The position numbers and the translations under genes were made by a program. 55,542 bases of DNA. Origin: Streptomyces niphimycinicus (GTDB lineage Bacteria > Actinomycetota > Actinomycetes > Streptomycetales > Streptomycetaceae). The notes beneath the pieces were generated by a model. That model was given only the letters and a program-made list of their open reading frames with translations, had not been told where the DNA came from and ran no database searches. The first letter of the stretch is position 1. Each line of letters starts with the position of its first letter. This document shows positions 25,034 to 32,790 of this stretch, one piece after another. The stretch is taken from positions 1 to 55,542 of the forward strand of contig NZ_JAHLEM010000092.1 in NCBI RefSeq assembly GCF_018883605.1, given 5' to 3'.

Positions 25034-25932
25034 GCACCGAGACACTGCTGCGCGATCTGCGCGAGCAGTTGCGCGACGGCGGCCTGCACGGCTGCCTGCT
25101 CGTACGGGACCTCCACACGGGGGACGAGCTGGGAATCGACCCGGACACCCAGTTGCCGTCCGCCTCCCTGGTCAAGGTCCCGCTCGCGCTGGCGACGGCG
25201 GAGCGCATCCGGCGCGGCGACCTCGACGGGGCGACGATGCTCGACGTAGCCCCGGGGCGGATCACCACGCCCGGCCCCACCGGGCTGAGCCGGTTCCGCC
25301 ACCCCGCCCGGATCGCGATCGAGGATCTGCTCTACCTGAGCACCTGTGTGAGTGACGGAACGGCGGCCGACGCGCTGTTCGACCTCACCCCGCCCGCCCA
25401 GGTGGCCGAGATCCTCCAGGAACTCGGGCTGCGTGGCATCACCGTCCGGCACGGCATGCGCGAACTGAGCGAAACCCCCGTGGAGCGCTTCGACGCCGAG
25501 CAGGTGCATCTCGCCCACGCCCTGGCCATCGACGCGGGCACCGGTGGCCGCGGCCACCGGGTGCCGCAACTCGACACCACCCGCGCCAACACCGGCAGCG
25601 CACGCGCCTGGGCGGACCTGCTCCAAGCCCTGTGGACACCGTCGAAAATCCACCCCGACGTGGCCCTCCAGGTGCGCGACCTCATGGCCCACAACGTACT
25701 GCGGCACCGGCTCGCCCCGGACTTCAGCTCCGACGCCACCACCTGGTCCTCCAAGACCGGCACCCTCCTCAACCTCCGCCATGAGATCGGCATCGTCGAG
25801 CACTCCGACGGCCAGGCGTTCGCCATCGCCGTGCTCACCGAGTCACTCGTGCCCGCGAGCACCCAGCCCGGTGCCGACGCCCTCATGGCGCAGGTGGCCC
25901 GCACCCTGCGTGACCACCTCCGGCAGCTCTAG
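25030..25932 (+). CDS. blaB: BlaB-like penicillin-recognising regulatory protein
   Basis: Cytoplasmic class A beta-lactamase-like protein, 300 residues, no signal peptide. GTG at 25030 overlaps the blaA stop (GTGA), so it is translationally coupled. Active-site elements: SLVK (Ser46, Lys49), SDG (108-110) and KTG (242-244). No Glu166-type 'ExxLN' loop is visible, which fits a protein that binds or senses rather than hydrolyses beta-lactams; this is the known character of BlaB in S. cacaoi, where it is needed with BlaA for induction. The mechanism of signalling remains unclear. Its TAG stop lies in the left end of the 25929-26123 repeat element. Confidence 0.85.
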   Translation: MSTETLLRDLREQLRDGGLHGCLLVRDLHTGDELGIDPDTQLPSASLVKVPLALATAERIRRGDLDGATMLDVAPGRITTPGPTGLSRFRHPARIAIEDLLYLSTCVSDGTAADALFDLTPPAQVAEILQELGLRGITVRHGMRELSETPVERFDAEQVHLAHALAIDAGTGGRGHRVPQLDTTRANTGSARAWADLLQALWTPSKIHPDVALQVRDLMAHNVLRHRLAPDFSSDATTWSSKTGTLLNLRHEIGIVEHSDGQAFAIAVLTESLVPASTQPGADALMAQVARTLRDHLRQL

Positions 25933-26123
25933 GGCCCTTCTGACGGATCTCCGCGGCGTCGCGACGCCCGGCACGCCCTCTCGCCGCACCGTGCGAAAAC
26001 CCAAGTAGCTCCGCTACGAGGGCCTCCGCGCGGCACGCCGAGAGCACGCTCCCCCAGCTACCGCTGGGAGGTGCCCCCTGACGCCGCTCCTTCTCCCACG
26101 GAGATCCGTCAGAAGGACCCTAG
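25929..26123. mobile_element. MITE-like element with 25-bp terminal inverted repeats
   Basis: The left end (25929-25953, CTAGGGCCCTTCTGACGGAT then CTCCG) and right end (26099-26123) are inverted repeats matching at 24 of 25 positions. Both outer ends read CTAG, so the element is flanked by TA, as expected for IS630/Tc1-type insertion into CTAG. The 145-bp interior has no gene but includes a second palindrome around 26052-26068 (CCCAGC / GCTGGG). The left CTAG supplies the blaB TAG stop. Shorter relatives lie at 7287-7319 and 26974-26992. No transposase is in the window, so mobility would depend on one in trans. Confidence 0.65.
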
Positions 26124-26154
26124 CCCCGGTCGCCGGAGGTGGTGCCGGCCACGG

Positions 26155-26910
26155 TCAGAGGGTGCGGCCGAAGAGTTCGAGCAGGGCCTCCCAGTGGCGT
26201 TCGGCGGCCTCGGCGTTGTAGGAGACGGTGTCGGCCTGGGTGTAGCCGTGCTGCGCGCCCGTGTAGACCTCGGCGCGGTGGCGGACACCGGCCTCGGTGA
26301 GGGCCTTGTCCAGGCGCTCCATCTGCTCGGGCGGAAGGGAGTGGTCCTGGTCCGCGTGTCCGAAGTACAGCTCGGCGGTGACCTGTCCGGCCACCGTGTG
26401 CGGGCTGTCCGGTGCGTCGGTGGCCAAGTTGCCACCGTGGAATCCGGCCACCGCGGCGACCCGGTCGGGGTAGCTTCCGGCGGTACGCAGGGCCAGCCCG
26501 GCGCCCAGGCAGTAGCCGGTGATGCCCACGGGCCCGTCGGTGGCCTGCGGGCAGGCGGCCAGCCACTCCAGATAGGTGCCGGCGTCGCTCATCGCGCGCT
26601 CGGGAGTGAGCTCCTGTGTGATCGGGATGATGTTCTGGAAGATCTCCGGGCGCGCCGCGAAGTCGATGAAGTCGGGCAACTCCACCACGGGAGCCCGCCC
26701 GTGGCGGTAGAAGACATTGGGCGCCAGCACGGTGTAACCGGCCGCGGCCAGACGGTCGGCCATCCCCCGCAGGTGGGGCCGGAGGCCGAAGGCGTCCATG
26801 TACAGCAGAACGGCCGGGTGGCGGTCGGTGTCGTCGGGATGGACCAGATAGGCATCGGCGATGCCGTCCCGGGTGGGGATGTCGACGGCTGTTCCGCGCA
26901 CTGCGGTCAT
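26155..26910 (-). CDS. Dienelactone hydrolase-family protein
   Basis: Alpha/beta hydrolase with a Cys nucleophile, 251 residues. 'GYCLGAGLAL' carries Cys134; Asp187 in 'GHADQDHSLP' and His221 in 'GAQHGYTQAD' complete the triad. In the family the enzyme opens dienelactones in chlorocatechol degradation, but many actinobacterial members have unknown substrates. ATG at 26910 with an AAGGA site. Its start faces the exonuclease stop across ~77 nt that includes one copy of the CTAG repeat. Confidence 0.88.
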   Translation of the reverse strand: MTAVRGTAVDIPTRDGIADAYLVHPDDTDRHPAVLLYMDAFGLRPHLRGMADRLAAAGYTVLAPNVFYRHGRAPVVELPDFIDFAARPEIFQNIIPITQELTPERAMSDAGTYLEWLAACPQATDGPVGITGYCLGAGLALRTAGSYPDRVAAVAGFHGGNLATDAPDSPHTVAGQVTAELYFGHADQDHSLPPEQMERLDKALTEAGVRHRAEVYTGAQHGYTQADTVSYNAEAAERHWEALLELFGRTL

Positions 26911-26973
26911 AGGGCAGTTCCTTTCCTACGTACTGGACGACGCGCGTGGGCGCCGCCGACCAAGATCTTCGGG

Positions 26974-26992
26974 CCGCCAGAAGGACCCTAGA
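26974..26992 (-). repeat. Solo copy of the CTAG repeat at the exonuclease stop
   Basis: On the minus strand this reads TCTAGGGTCCTTCTGGCGG, identical to 7287-7305, and contains the TAG stop of the 26988-27596 gene. No second inverted end is recognisable next to it. It may be a relic end of the 25929-26123 type element. Confidence 0.65.
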
Positions 26993-27596
26993 GCCATCCC
27001 TCGGGCAGGGCGGCCCCACCGGCGCGTACATGTCTGATCGCCGCGGCGATCGAATAACAGTCGAAGAGCGCTGAATGCTCCCTGCCGGCCACGGGTTTGG
27101 GCAGGCCGAGCGCTTCCCACAGCCGACCGGAGTTGGCCGATGCCGTTATCGGTGCGACGGTATTCAGCCAGGGGCGGATATTCAGGAAGCCGGCGGAGAG
27201 AAAGCCGTTCTTGATCTCCTCGCCGCGCGCCCGGGCCCATCCCACGTTCTCCCCGAGGACGACCATGTCGTTGCCGTAGGAGAGCACGGACTGGCCCCGG
27301 CAGAACGCCAGGAAGTCACTGAGCGCCTCGGCGGGGGCGACTCCCTCACGGTCCACGGTTTCCTGGTCGATGCCGGTGAGACCCGTGAAGAACGGGGACA
27401 GCCGCGGGTTGACCACCGGCCTGACCAGCGCCTCGTATTCCTCGACAACACAGTGGTCGTCAGCGGAAGTGCCCGTGCTGATGCGCAAGGCGCCGATCTG
27501 GACGATTTCGCGAAGCTGCCCCGGCTCCGACCAGTCCTGCTCGAGCGATCCCGGCCATGAGGTGAATTCAAGGTCGAACACGACAAACGTCGACAA
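26988..27596 (-). CDS. DEDDh-type 3'-5' exonuclease
   Basis: Nuclease of the DnaQ/ERI-1-like group, 202 residues, single domain. TTG at 27596 is chosen because GAGGAG lies 7 nt upstream and the protein then begins 'LSTFVVFDLEFTSW', with the metal-binding DxE (ExoI) right at the N-terminus. 'LSYGNDMVVLGENV' is ExoII and 'EHSALFDCYSIAAAI' is ExoIII with the catalytic His and Asp. The resemblance to ERI-1 ('FDLEFT') suggests RNA or short DNA 3' trimming, but this is inference. Stop lies in the CTAG repeat. Confidence 0.82.
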   Translation of the reverse strand: MSTFVVFDLEFTSWPGSLEQDWSEPGQLREIVQIGALRISTGTSADDHCVVEEYEALVRPVVNPRLSPFFTGLTGIDQETVDREGVAPAEALSDFLAFCRGQSVLSYGNDMVVLGENVGWARARGEEIKNGFLSAGFLNIRPWLNTVAPITASANSGRLWEALGLPKPVAGREHSALFDCYSIAAAIRHVRAGGAALPEGWL

Positions 27597-27755
27597 CCGG
27601 TCTCTCCTCGTTGTGGTGTGGGGCGAACGAACCGTAAGAGCCGCTGCGCAGGAGACTACTCCTCCCCGAATGCCGTCCCGGGCGGGGATCCCGGTGGCGG
27701 TGCGCAAAGCGGTGACCGGCCACGTCGTGGGCCGATGAGGTGAGCCGGCGGAGTC

Positions 27756-28526
27756 TCAGTCGCGCAGGCTCATGCCGCCACAGACCGACCACACCTGGCC
27801 GTTGACCCACTCGGCGTCGTCCGAGAGGAGAAAGGCCACGGTGCCGGCCACGTCCGCGGGCTCGCCCAGCCGCGGACTACGGGCGATCTTCAGCGCCATG
27901 GCCTGGAGCCGCTGGTCGTCCCGCTGCTTCTGGGTGTCGCCCATGACCAGCCCGGGCGCCACGGCGTTGCAGCGGATGCCCTCCTTGCCCCAGCGGGAGG
28001 CGATATGGCGGGTCAGCGCGTTGATCCCGGCCTTGGAGGCGGCATACGCGGGCCGCCGGGGCTCCCCTCCCCAGGCCGCGCCGGAGGAGGTGTTGACGAT
28101 GACGCCGCCACCCTGGGCCAGCAGCCGCGGGATGACCGCCCGGCAGGTGAGGGCGTAGCCGAGCAGATTCACCTCGTGGGTGCGCCGCCACAGTGCCGGG
28201 TCCATCTCCAGCAGGTCGGTGTCCCGGCCCAGATGGTCGTCCGAGAGGTCGGCGCCGACGTTGTAGAGCCCGTCGACCCCGCCGAACTCGGCGGCGGCCC
28301 GGTCGACCAGCGCACCGATCGACTCCTCGTCGGCGAGGTCGAACTCGACGGCGACCGCGGTGCCGCCGCCCTCGGCGATGCGCTGGGAGGTGGCCTTCGC
28401 GCCGACGAGGTTGATGTCGCCGACGACGACCGAGGCGCCCTCCTCGGCGAGCCGCTCGGCCGTGGCGGCGCCGATCCCGGTGGCGCCGCCCGCGACGACG
28501 ATCCTCTTGCCCTGAAGTCCCCGCAT
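27756..28526 (-). CDS. Short-chain dehydrogenase/reductase
   Basis: Classical SDR, 256 residues from ATG 28526 with GGGAGA upstream; the frame to 28604 is not used. 'AGGATGIG' binds the cofactor, 'YNVGADL' replaces the usual NNAG, 'VNTSSGAAWG' has the Ser and 'YAASK' the Tyr and Lys. The C-terminus 'EWVNGQVWSVCGGM' is typical of 3-oxoacyl reductase-like SDRs. Substrate unknown. No divergent regulator survives; a TetR C-terminal relic lies just upstream in divergent orientation at 28616-28786, so its former regulator may have been lost. Confidence 0.85.
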   Translation of the reverse strand: MRGLQGKRIVVAGGATGIGAATAERLAEEGASVVVGDINLVGAKATSQRIAEGGGTAVAVEFDLADEESIGALVDRAAAEFGGVDGLYNVGADLSDDHLGRDTDLLEMDPALWRRTHEVNLLGYALTCRAVIPRLLAQGGGVIVNTSSGAAWGGEPRRPAYAASKAGINALTRHIASRWGKEGIRCNAVAPGLVMGDTQKQRDDQRLQAMALKIARSPRLGEPADVAGTVAFLLSDDAEWVNGQVWSVCGGMSLRD

Positions 28527-28615
28527 GCCGCTCTCCCGCTGACAGAGGTCTGGAACCGAAGGATCGCCGTGAATCAGCATTCCTAGCATGGAACCCGGTG
28601 TCATAGAAGGGCGTC

Positions 28616-28786
28616 GTCATCGCGTACCACCGCCGGGACCCGGGCGCGGCCCTCGCGACGACCCGCCTGGTCCGGAACACCCCCGCCCTCTCCGCCCGGC
28701 TGCTGGAGATGCAGAACGGCCGGCGGCCCGGCCGCCCCGACCTCACCGCCCTCCTGGACGAGGCGTTCGCCGCCCTCGCCGGGTGA
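28616..28786 (+). pseudogene. C-terminal remnant of a TetR-family regulator
   Basis: The frame ending at TGA 28784-28786 reads 'IAYHRRDPGAALATTRLVRN' then 'TPALSARLLEMQNGRRPG' and 'LTALLDEAFAALAG', resembling the C-terminal helix region of actinobacterial TetR proteins. It has good third-position GC but no start or DNA-binding domain upstream. The remainder of 28527-28914 shows no gene, only the ribosome site of the DUF2255 gene. Confidence 0.45.
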
Positions 28787-28914
28787 CCTCCCGCTCGGCA
28801 TACTGGTTGGTGGGGCATCGTTCGCCGGCCGCCCAGGGGGAAGGTTTTCTCCCTGGTTGCTTTCCTCCCGAGATGGAATTCTCCCCTTTCGGTTATTCGT
28901 GAAGGAGGCAGACG

Positions 28915-29292
28915 ATGACGACATGGACCAGCGACGAACTCAACCGGATCGCCACGACGGACGAACTGGAAATGGCGCCGCTGCAAGGCGACGGCACACC
29001 GCGTACGGCGGTGCCGATCTGGGTCGTCCGTGACGGCGACGACCTCTACGTCCGCTCCTTCCGGGGCACCGACGGCTCCTGGTGGCGCACCGCGCATGGG
29101 AGCCACGAGGGCCACATCCGCTCCGGCGGCGTGGACCGGGACGTCACCCTGATCGAGGAGGGCGACCCCGGTGTCAACGACCGGGTCGACGACGCGTACC
29201 GCTCCAAGTACGGCCGCTACAGCGGCACCTATGTCGAGCCCATGGTCGCGGACACGGCGCGCGCCACGACGCTGCGGCTCGTACCCCGGTGA
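28915..29292 (+). CDS. DUF2255-family protein
   Basis: A 125-residue protein of unknown biochemical role. Its N-terminus 'TWTSDELNRIATTDELEMAP' and the 'WVVRDGDDLYVRSFRG' strand place it in DUF2255, related by fold to deazaflavin/F420-binding split-barrel (DUF385-like) proteins, so cofactor binding is possible but unproven. ATG at 28915 follows GGAGG. The stop overlaps a GTG (GTGA) that opens a short frame to 29471. Confidence 0.85.
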   Translation: MTTWTSDELNRIATTDELEMAPLQGDGTPRTAVPIWVVRDGDDLYVRSFRGTDGSWWRTAHGSHEGHIRSGGVDRDVTLIEEGDPGVNDRVDDAYRSKYGRYSGTYVEPMVADTARATTLRLVPR

Positions 29293-29471
29293 CGAGGGGC
29301 GAGCCGGTCACCGGCGACCGCCTTCGCCACATCCCGCCACCGCGACACGGTGCTCTTCGTCGTCAACGGGGCACCGCCGTGGTGCCGCACCCCGAGCGCG
29401 CGGACACCCTGTGGACCCTGCACCAGGATCGACACGGCTTCCGCCACTTCGTCGACGACCTGGAGTCCTGA
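29289..29471 (+). pseudogene. Short decayed frame after DUF2255
   Basis: GTG 29289 overlaps the DUF2255 stop and gives 60 residues ending '...TLWTLHQDRHGFRHFVDDL'. Third-position GC is high only in the second half; in the first half a different frame looks coding ('RHRDTVLFVVNG', near 29335-29371). This pattern suggests a former gene with one frameshift near 29372. I do not recognise the family. Confidence 0.3.
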
Positions 29472-29492
29472 CCCGGTCCAGATCAGGTGGGT

Positions 29493-29518
29493 GCGGGGCG
29501 GCTCGGTGGCCGCCCCGC
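29493..29518. terminator. Hairpin between DUF2255 region and aldo/keto reductase
   Basis: GCGGGGCGGC (29493-29502) pairs with GCCGCCCCGC (29509-29518) around a 6-nt loop; it sits between convergent units. Confidence 0.65.
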
Positions 29519-29542
29519 GCGGTGTCTTAAGGGGAAGCGGTC

Positions 29543-30424
29543 TCAGGAGAAGGTGTCGGGCCCCACCTGGTCGGGGTCGGGACCGCCCCGCGCTCCGGTG
29601 TCGAGCGCGTCGATGGCGGCCACCTCGTGCGGGGTGAGGGAGAAGTCGAAGATCGCGATGTTCTCCGCGATGCGGTGGGGTTTGACGGACTTCGGGATCG
29701 CGCACAGGTCGTGCTCGACCTGCCAGCGCAGGATGATCTGGGCCGGGGATCTGCCGTATTTATCGGCGAGGCCGGTGATGGTGGGTTCCTGGAGCGGATC
29801 CCCGACCTTGTCCGGGCTCTCGCCCCCGTAGCGGTTCACGCCGCCGATGGGCGACCAGGACTGGGTGACGATGCCCTGGCGGACATCGAAGGCGCGCAGC
29901 TCGGCCTGGCTGAAGAGCGGATGCAGTTCGACCTGGTTCACCGCGGGCACCACGTCGGTGCGCGCCATGAGATCGGTCAGATGCGCGGGGGTGTGGTTGC
30001 ATACGCCGATCGCCCGCACCCGGCCGTCGGCCAGCAGCTTCTCGGCCGCCTTGTACGAGGCCACCGTGGTGTCGAACGCGGACGGGGCCGGCCAGTGCAG
30101 CAGATACAGATCGAGCCGGTCCAGGCCCAGCTCGGTGAGGCTGGTGTCGAAGGCGCGGAGGGTGGCGTCGTAGCCGTAGTCGGACATCCAGAGCTTGGTG
30201 ATGACGAAGATGTCCGCACGGCCGATGCCCGAGCGGGCGATGCCCTCACCGACCTCCTTCTCGTTGCCGTAGGCGGCCGCGGTGTCGATGAGGCGGTAGC
30301 CGTTCTCGATCGCGGTCGTCACCGCGGGGATGGTCTCGTCGGGCGGGCTCTGGTGGACGCCGAGGCCCAGAGCGGGCATCCGCACGCCGTTGTTCAGGGT
30401 CAGAAGGGGGGCTGGTCCATTCAT
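29543..30424 (-). CDS. Aldo/keto reductase
   Basis: NADPH-dependent carbonyl reductase of the 2,5-diketo-D-gluconate reductase-like branch, 293 residues. Barrel motifs: 'RLIDTAAAYGNEKEVG' (catalytic Asp and Tyr), 'ITKLW' (Lys) and 'LLHWPAP' (His), with the cofactor segment 'IPKSVKPHRIAENI'. All four catalytic residues are present. ATG 30424. The physiological substrate is unknown. The next gene on this strand, an XRE regulator, is 203 nt upstream. Confidence 0.9.
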   Translation of the reverse strand: MNGPAPLLTLNNGVRMPALGLGVHQSPPDETIPAVTTAIENGYRLIDTAAAYGNEKEVGEGIARSGIGRADIFVITKLWMSDYGYDATLRAFDTSLTELGLDRLDLYLLHWPAPSAFDTTVASYKAAEKLLADGRVRAIGVCNHTPAHLTDLMARTDVVPAVNQVELHPLFSQAELRAFDVRQGIVTQSWSPIGGVNRYGGESPDKVGDPLQEPTITGLADKYGRSPAQIILRWQVEHDLCAIPKSVKPHRIAENIAIFDFSLTPHEVAAIDALDTGARGGPDPDQVGPDTFS

Positions 30425-30627
30425 ACGGGATCCTTGGGTGCGTCGGAGACCGGCGGGCCCGCCCGGTGCCGTGCCCCGGCACGGGGTGAAGCCCGCTCGT
30501 ACTGCGACAGGGGTTCCCGATGACGGGCCGGGTGCTCGCTCCGTACCCCGAACGTCACCACGTTGGCGCGATCAGGGCGCCGTGCCCGGCCCCGGAGGCC
30601 GCCGCCCCGGCGCCGTATGCCAGGGGA

Positions 30628-31500
30628 TCACGGTGAGGTGCTGTTCTCGTCGGCCGTCAGGTCCTGTGTGCCGATGACCGAGAGAAGTTCGAGCTGGGCG
30701 GCGCCTTCGGTGCCGGGCGGGGCGCTGAACCACAGCAGGCGCTGGCGGCCGTCCTCGCTGAACAGGGAGTGGCAGTCCAGCTCGATGACGCCCAGCGCGG
30801 GGTGGACGATGCGCTTGTGGTCGGTCCGCCGGAGGGCGACGTCATGGGTGTCCCAGAGGGTGGCGAACTCCTCGCTGCGGCGTCGGAGCGCGGCCACCAT
30901 CCGCCGCACCTCGGTGTCGCCGCCACGCCGGGCGGCCACGGCCTGGAGGTCGGCGACGAAGACCCGGGAGTGGTGGGGGTGGTCCTCGGGCGGGTAGAGC
31001 GCACGGGCGTCCGGGTCGGTGAACCAGCGGTGGACGAGGCTGGCCGCGGGCCCGCGGACCGCCGGGGGACGGCCGACCAGCGCGGCCGCCAGCTCGTTCT
31101 GCGCCAGGGTCTGGTGCAGGTCGGTGATGATCTGGGCGGGGGTGGTGCCCAGCCGGTCCAGCAGACCGAGCAGGGCCGGCTGGACCTGTGCGGCCGGGCC
31201 GTGCGTCACCGGGGGAACGGGGCGGTCGGCGAGGTGGAACAGATGGTCGCGCTCGTCGCCGCCCAGCCGCAGCGCCCGGGCGAGGGCGGTCAACACCTGG
31301 GCCGAGGGCTGAGCGCCGCGTCCGCGCTCCAGCTCGGTGTAGTAGTCCGCGGACAGCCCGGCCAACTGGGCGACCTCCTCGCGCCGCAGCCCGGGCACCC
31401 GGCGCCGCGGGCCGGTGGGCAGGCCGACGTCGGCGGGGCGGACGCGGTCGCGCCGGGACTTGAGGAACGCGGCCAATTCGGAGTGGTTCACGCCCTCCAT
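30628..31500 (-). CDS. XRE-family regulator with MmyB-like ligand domain
   Basis: 290 residues from ATG 31500. HTH: 'LAAFLKSRRDRVRPADVGLP', 'RREEVAQLAGLSADYYTELE'; C-terminal MmyB-like domain including 'TLAQNELAAALVG' and 'HPALGVIELDCHSLF'. It is the same architecture as the regulator at 13535-14347 and likewise stands divergent from an SDR gene. The extended frame to 32142 overlaps that SDR and is rejected. The ribosome site is weak; GTG 31488 ('VNHSEL') is another possible start. Confidence 0.88.
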   Translation of the reverse strand: MEGVNHSELAAFLKSRRDRVRPADVGLPTGPRRRVPGLRREEVAQLAGLSADYYTELERGRGAQPSAQVLTALARALRLGGDERDHLFHLADRPVPPVTHGPAAQVQPALLGLLDRLGTTPAQIITDLHQTLAQNELAAALVGRPPAVRGPAASLVHRWFTDPDARALYPPEDHPHHSRVFVADLQAVAARRGGDTEVRRMVAALRRRSEEFATLWDTHDVALRRTDHKRIVHPALGVIELDCHSLFSEDGRQRLLWFSAPPGTEGAAQLELLSVIGTQDLTADENSTSP

Positions 31501-31523
31501 GGTCGCTTGTACCGGTGGGCCGA

Positions 31524-31562
31524 GCCAGGGGCTGACAACCCCCGGGTGCGGACAGCCCTGGC
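31524..31562. promoter_or_regulatory. Inverted repeat between second XRE/SDR pair
   Basis: GCCAGGGGCTG (31524-31534) and CAGCCCTGGC (31553-31562) are inverted repeats with one extra G in the left arm and an 18-nt spacer. It lies between divergent starts 31500 and 31688. Candidate operator for the XRE protein; it could also be chance in such GC-rich DNA. Confidence 0.35.
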
Positions 31563-31687
31563 CGGCCCGGAGACCCCGGCCCAGAGTGGAGACACCGACG
31601 AGGCGTCGGCGGCGACACCGCCGGCGCCCCGGGCCACGGCCACACCATGTGGCATCCGCCAGCCAGCACCCTGTTCCAGGAGTCCCC

Positions 31688-32455
31688 ATGTCACCCCAGG
31701 CAACCGCGCCCCAGCACCCCACCGACCGGCCCCGCGTCGCCATCGTCACCGGCGGCTCCCGCGGTATCGGCCACGAGGCGGTCAAGCGGCTGGCCGCCGA
31801 CGGATACGCCGTCGTGGTCGGATACGCGGGCCACCGGGAGCCGGCCGAAGCCGCCGCCCATGACATCGCCGCCGCCGGTGGCCGGGCCGTCGCCGTCCGG
31901 GCCGACGTGGCCGACGAGCGGCAGGTGGCCGCGCTCTTCGACACCGCGGAGTCCGAGTACGGCGGGGTCGACGTCGTCGTCCACGCGGCCGGCCGGCTGT
32001 ATCTGGCCCCCATCGCCGAGCTGGACCTGGCGGAGCTGGACACGCTGCACCGCACCAACATCCGCGGAACCTTCGTCGTCGCCCAGCAGGCCGCCCGCAG
32101 GATCCGCGGCGGCGGGGCGCTCATCACCTTCTCCACGTCCATCGTGGGCCTGGCCCTGCCCGGCTACGGCGCCTACAGCGCCAGCAAGGGAGCGACCGAG
32201 GCACTCACCATGATCCTGGCGCGCGAGCTGCGCGGCCGGGACGTCACCGTCAACACCGTCGCCCCCGGCCCCACCGCCACCGATCTGTTCCTCGAGGGCA
32301 AGGACGAGGAGACCATCGCCCGGATGGCGGCCCAGCCCCCGCTGGAGCGCCTCGGCACCCCCACCGACATCGCCGAGGTCGTCGCCTTCCTCGCCTCCCC
32401 GGCCGGCCACTGGGTCAACGGCCAGGTCATCCGCGCCAACGGCGGCATCGTCTGA
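31688..32455 (+). CDS. Short-chain dehydrogenase/reductase (3-oxoacyl reductase-like)
   Basis: 255 residues from ATG 31688 with AGGAG upstream. 'VTGGSRGIGHEAVKRLAADG' is the cofactor site, 'VHAAGRLYL' the NNAG equivalent, 'FSTSIVGLALPGYGAYSASK' the Ser, Tyr and Lys region, and 'GHWVNGQVIRANGGIV' the C-terminal end. Full length. Likely co-transcribed with the tautomerase 63 nt downstream and controlled by the divergent XRE protein. Confidence 0.9.
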   Translation: MSPQATAPQHPTDRPRVAIVTGGSRGIGHEAVKRLAADGYAVVVGYAGHREPAEAAAHDIAAAGGRAVAVRADVADERQVAALFDTAESEYGGVDVVVHAAGRLYLAPIAELDLAELDTLHRTNIRGTFVVAQQAARRIRGGGALITFSTSIVGLALPGYGAYSASKGATEALTMILARELRGRDVTVNTVAPGPTATDLFLEGKDEETIARMAAQPPLERLGTPTDIAEVVAFLASPAGHWVNGQVIRANGGIV

Positions 32456-32518
32456 CCGCCACGACGCCCCCGCACGACCGCTTTCCACCCCGTTTCCCCA
32501 CCAGGAGAGAGAACGACC

Positions 32519-32734
32519 ATGCCCTTCGCGAACTTCAAGGTCCCCGCCGGATCCCTCGACGAGAAGCAGAAGCAGGAGATCGTCACCCGCACCACCGAGC
32601 TGTACGTCGACATCTACGGTGAGCGCGCCCGTGCCAACACCCTGGTCGTGGTCGAAGAGGTCACCGACGGCGGCTGGGGCATCGGCGGCAACGTCCTGAC
32701 CCTCGCCATGCTCCAGCAGCCGCCCGGCCACTGA
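32519..32734 (+). CDS. Tautomerase-family small protein (4-oxalocrotonate tautomerase-like)
   Basis: 71 residues, the size of the 4-OT subunit. It starts 'MPFANFKVPAGSLDEKQKQE', so after Met removal Pro1 would be the catalytic base. The Arg positions typical of 4-OT are represented by 'GERARANTLVVVEE'. Assembles as trimer or hexamer in the family. Strong AGGAGAGA site. It follows an SDR in the same unit, so both may act on one carbonyl compound. Confidence 0.88.
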   Translation: MPFANFKVPAGSLDEKQKQEIVTRTTELYVDIYGERARANTLVVVEEVTDGGWGIGGNVLTLAMLQQPPGH

Positions 32735-32753
32735 CACCGGCGGACACTCACGG

Positions 32754-32779
32754 CCCCCGGCGTCGCTCGGCGCCGGGGG
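32754..32779. terminator. Bidirectional hairpin between tautomerase and P450
   Basis: CCCCCGGCG (32754-32762) pairs with CGCCGGGGG (32771-32779) across an 8-nt loop, midway between two convergent stops. Confidence 0.6.
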
Positions 32780-32790
32780 AACCCCGGGTG

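Noticed and set aside
25030..25932. BlaB as a second active beta-lactamase
   Set aside because: No signal peptide and no recognisable Glu166 loop; position and overlap with blaA fit the known regulatory protein better.
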